A program made the translations under genes and the position numbers. A DNA stretch of 64,000 nt from Clostridia bacterium (lineage in GTDB: Bacteria > Bacillota > Clostridia > Oscillospirales > CAG-382): the NCBI GenBank assembly GCA_017399965.1, contig JAFQAP010000032.1, positions 1 through 64,000 of the forward strand, read 5' to 3'. Below the pieces are notes generated by a model that did not search any database, was not told the origin of the DNA, and saw only the letters and a program-made list of their open reading frames with translations. Positions 62,643 through 64,000 of the stretch are shown here, in pieces. Each line of letters opens with the position of its first letter. Position 1 is the stretch's first letter.

Positions 62643-62671
62643 TTGACTACCGTGCGAGGTTTTGATATAAT
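62643..62671 (+). promoter_or_regulatory. Promoter of tsaE-tsaB-rpiB
   Basis: TTGACT (62643-62648), 17-nt spacer, TATAAT (62666-62671) with TGA before the -10. Confidence 0.85.
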
Positions 62672-62704
62672 TGATTTACAGTATTTTTACCAGAGGAAAA
62701 ACCG

Positions 62705-63124
62705 ATGAAAGAATATATATCCAATTCCACTGCAGAAACGGAAAATATTGCCGCAGAGTTGGCAAAGGAACTGAAAGCGGGCGATTTTGTGGCGTTTTTC
62801 GGGGATCTGGGCGCGGGGAAGACCGCTTTTTCCAGAGGAATAGTAAAATATCTTGCCCCCGAATGTCTTGAGCTTGTTCACTCCCCCACCTTTGCCATTG
62901 TAAACGAATACGTGGGCAAAAAAATAAGCATATTCCATTTTGATATGTACCGCATAAAGGACGAAGACGACCTTATCTCCACCGGATTTTACGATTACGA
63001 GGAGCGGGGCGGTATAATAATTACCGAATGGAGCGAAAACATTCCCTTCGCTATTCCCGAGGATGCAGTGCGGGTGAATATTGAAAAAATATCCGAAACC
63101 GCAAGGAGGTTTACAATATGTTAG
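62705..63124 (+). CDS. tsaE: tRNA threonylcarbamoyladenosine biosynthesis ATPase TsaE
   Basis: A 139-aa P-loop ATPase needed, with TsaB and TsaD, for t6A37 in ANN-decoding tRNAs. Walker A GDLGAGKTAFSRG (about 36-48), SPTFAIVNEY (about 62-71), and FDMYRIKDEDDL, the Walker B-like part. The ITEWSENI stretch (about 108-115) is also a family mark. First gene after a strong promoter; overlaps tsaB by 7 nt. Confidence 0.95.
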   Translation: MKEYISNSTAETENIAAELAKELKAGDFVAFFGDLGAGKTAFSRGIVKYLAPECLELVHSPTFAIVNEYVGKKISIFHFDMYRIKDEDDLISTGFYDYEERGGIIITEWSENIPFAIPEDAVRVNIEKISETARRFTIC

Positions 63125-63813
63125 TTCTTGCAGTAGATACCACCGCCCTTACCGCTTCTGCGGCTGTGGTGGCTTTTGAAAACGGCGTACCGGACAGATA
63201 TTCCCTTATAACCGTTAAAAACCGTCTTACCCACAGTGAAAATTTAATGCCCATGGTGGAAAAAGCCCTTTCCGCTATGGAAGCGAGCATTAACGATATA
63301 GGTCTTATTGCCGTTTGCGCAGGTCCCGGCTCCTTTACGGGAGTGCGTATCGGAGTTGCCACGGTAAAAGGACTTGCTTTCACCAACGATATCCCCTGCG
63401 TGGGAGTTTCCACTCTGGAAGCTATTGCGGAAAATCTTGCGGGCACGGGAAATATTATCTGCCCCGTAATGGATGCGCGCAGAAACCAGCTTTACAACGC
63501 GCTTTTCAAGGACGGCAACCGTCTGTGCGAGGACAGGCTGATAAGCGCGGAAGACCTGCTTGACCGGCTCGTTTCCACAGGTGAACGGGTAACCGTTTGC
63601 GGTGACGGAGCAAAGGTGTTTATGAAAGCGGTGGGAGATACCCCCAACATATTCTCTGCATCCTTTGCCGCTACCGACCAGAACGCCCTTTCCGTAGCTT
63701 ACGCAGGTTACAAGGCGTACACACAAGGAAAAGCAATTTCAAGCGATAAATTACAGCCCGTATATCTCCGCGCAAGCCAGGCGGAGCGGGAACGAGAGGA
63801 GAAAAACAAATGA
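63118..63813 (+). CDS. tsaB: tRNA threonylcarbamoyladenosine biosynthesis protein TsaB
   Basis: A 231-aa ASKHA-fold partner of TsaD. N-terminal LAVDTTALTASAAVV (about 4-18), SENLMPMVEKAL (about 41-52), CAGPGSFTGVRIGVATVKGLAF (about 65-86), and the middle DARRNQLYNALF (about 118-129). AGGAGG precedes the ATG inside tsaE. The rimI and tsaD genes that often follow are replaced by rpiB. Confidence 0.95.
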   Translation: MLVLAVDTTALTASAAVVAFENGVPDRYSLITVKNRLTHSENLMPMVEKALSAMEASINDIGLIAVCAGPGSFTGVRIGVATVKGLAFTNDIPCVGVSTLEAIAENLAGTGNIICPVMDARRNQLYNALFKDGNRLCEDRLISAEDLLDRLVSTGERVTVCGDGAKVFMKAVGDTPNIFSASFAATDQNALSVAYAGYKAYTQGKAISSDKLQPVYLRASQAEREREEKNK

Positions 63814-64000
63814 AAATTTCTATAGGCTGCGACCACGGCGCATACGATCTTAAAGAAACTCTTAAAAACCACCTCACCGCAAAGGGATACGAGGTTGCCG
63901 ACGAAGGCACATATTCCAAGGATTCCTGCGATTACCCCGTTTTCGCCCACAAGGTAGCAAACAAGGTTGCCGCAGGTGACGTGGATTTCGGTATCCTCTG
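63810..64000 (+). CDS. rpiB: Ribose-5-phosphate isomerase B (partial)
   Basis: The first 63 codons are present and the frame is cut by the window end. MKISIGCDHGAYDLKETLK is the RpiB/LacAB N-terminus (GCDHAG-type, with the Asp and His of the active site), followed by CDYPVFAHKVANKV and GDVDFGIL. It interconverts ribose 5-phosphate and ribulose 5-phosphate. The ATG overlaps the tsaB stop (ATGA). Confidence 0.92.
   Translation, partial: MKISIGCDHGAYDLKETLKNHLTAKGYEVADEGTYSKDSCDYPVFAHKVANKVAAGDVDFGIL

Overview
The window reads as chromosome of a Gram-positive, low-to-moderate GC Clostridia (Bacillota), probably a gut-type Oscillospirales or similar lineage. Evidence from the genes: a PASTA-domain Ser/Thr kinase with its PP2C phosphatase and an IreB homolog, RemA, a GlgC/GlgD pair, a DivIB/FtsQ-type protein, a PASTA-bearing class B PBP in the mra cluster, primary sigma SigA behind dnaG, and a SigH-like factor. 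Promoters are housekeeping type (TTGnnn-17-TATAAT) and ribosome binding sites are strong (AGGAGG), often in front of TTG or GTG starts. No tRNA, rRNA, CRISPR array, transposase, integrase or phage gene was seen; most of the window is core genome.

Layout. 1-2224: partial hflX and rpmE (minus), then a metallo-beta-lactamase-fold hydrolase (plus). 2265-16645: a 14.4-kb unidirectional minus-strand run from one good promoter (16673-16701): DUF5685 protein, Cys-rich DnaJ protein, small membrane protein, yicC, remA, gmk, rpoZ, priA, def, fmt, rsmB, rlmN, stp, prkC, rsgA, pssA. Many joints are 1-8 nt overlaps. 16882-25076 (plus): dgt, dnaG-rpoD, mtnN, pheS-pheT. 25177-25760: ireB and a small unknown gene, from a promoter embedded in the pheT terminator. 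25884-29033 (minus): a 1049-aa ECF-type sigma factor with a giant C-terminal extension. 29225-40237 (minus): the division and cell wall cluster mraZ-rsmH-ftsL-PBP-murF-mraY-ftsW-murG-ftsQ-ftsZ, lacking murE, murD, murC and ftsA. 40562-41962: an unknown membrane protein. 42121-43012: a zinc-ribbon protein and sigH. 43140-54007 (minus): a glycogen operon, glgB-glgC-glgD-glgA-glgP, then a GH13 glycosidase and an APH-fold kinase. 54153-54821: a WG-repeat protein. 55073-57677 (plus): rpsO and pnp. 57759-62214 (minus): a large secreted lectin/DNRLRE/papain-like protease and a small cell-surface partner. 62705-64000 (plus): tsaE, tsaB and partial rpiB.

The least ordinary material: (a) an interspersed palindromic repeat family with AATCACCCC / GGGGACCCCGACA ends at five intergenic sites, seven copies in all, two of them enlarged; (b) the secreted protease locus, whose leader holds a 19-codon ORF between two hairpins; (c) the sigma factor fused to about 860 extra residues with an internally duplicated module; (d) a 60-nt near-perfect hairpin in the pnp leader; (e) phased TGGSN repeats, a LexA-like box and GTGG repeats in the mraZ divergent region; (f) a GH13 gene with no usable ATG, GTG or TTG at its apparent N-terminus.

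All assignments come from reading the sequence and recalled family features; no database search was run.
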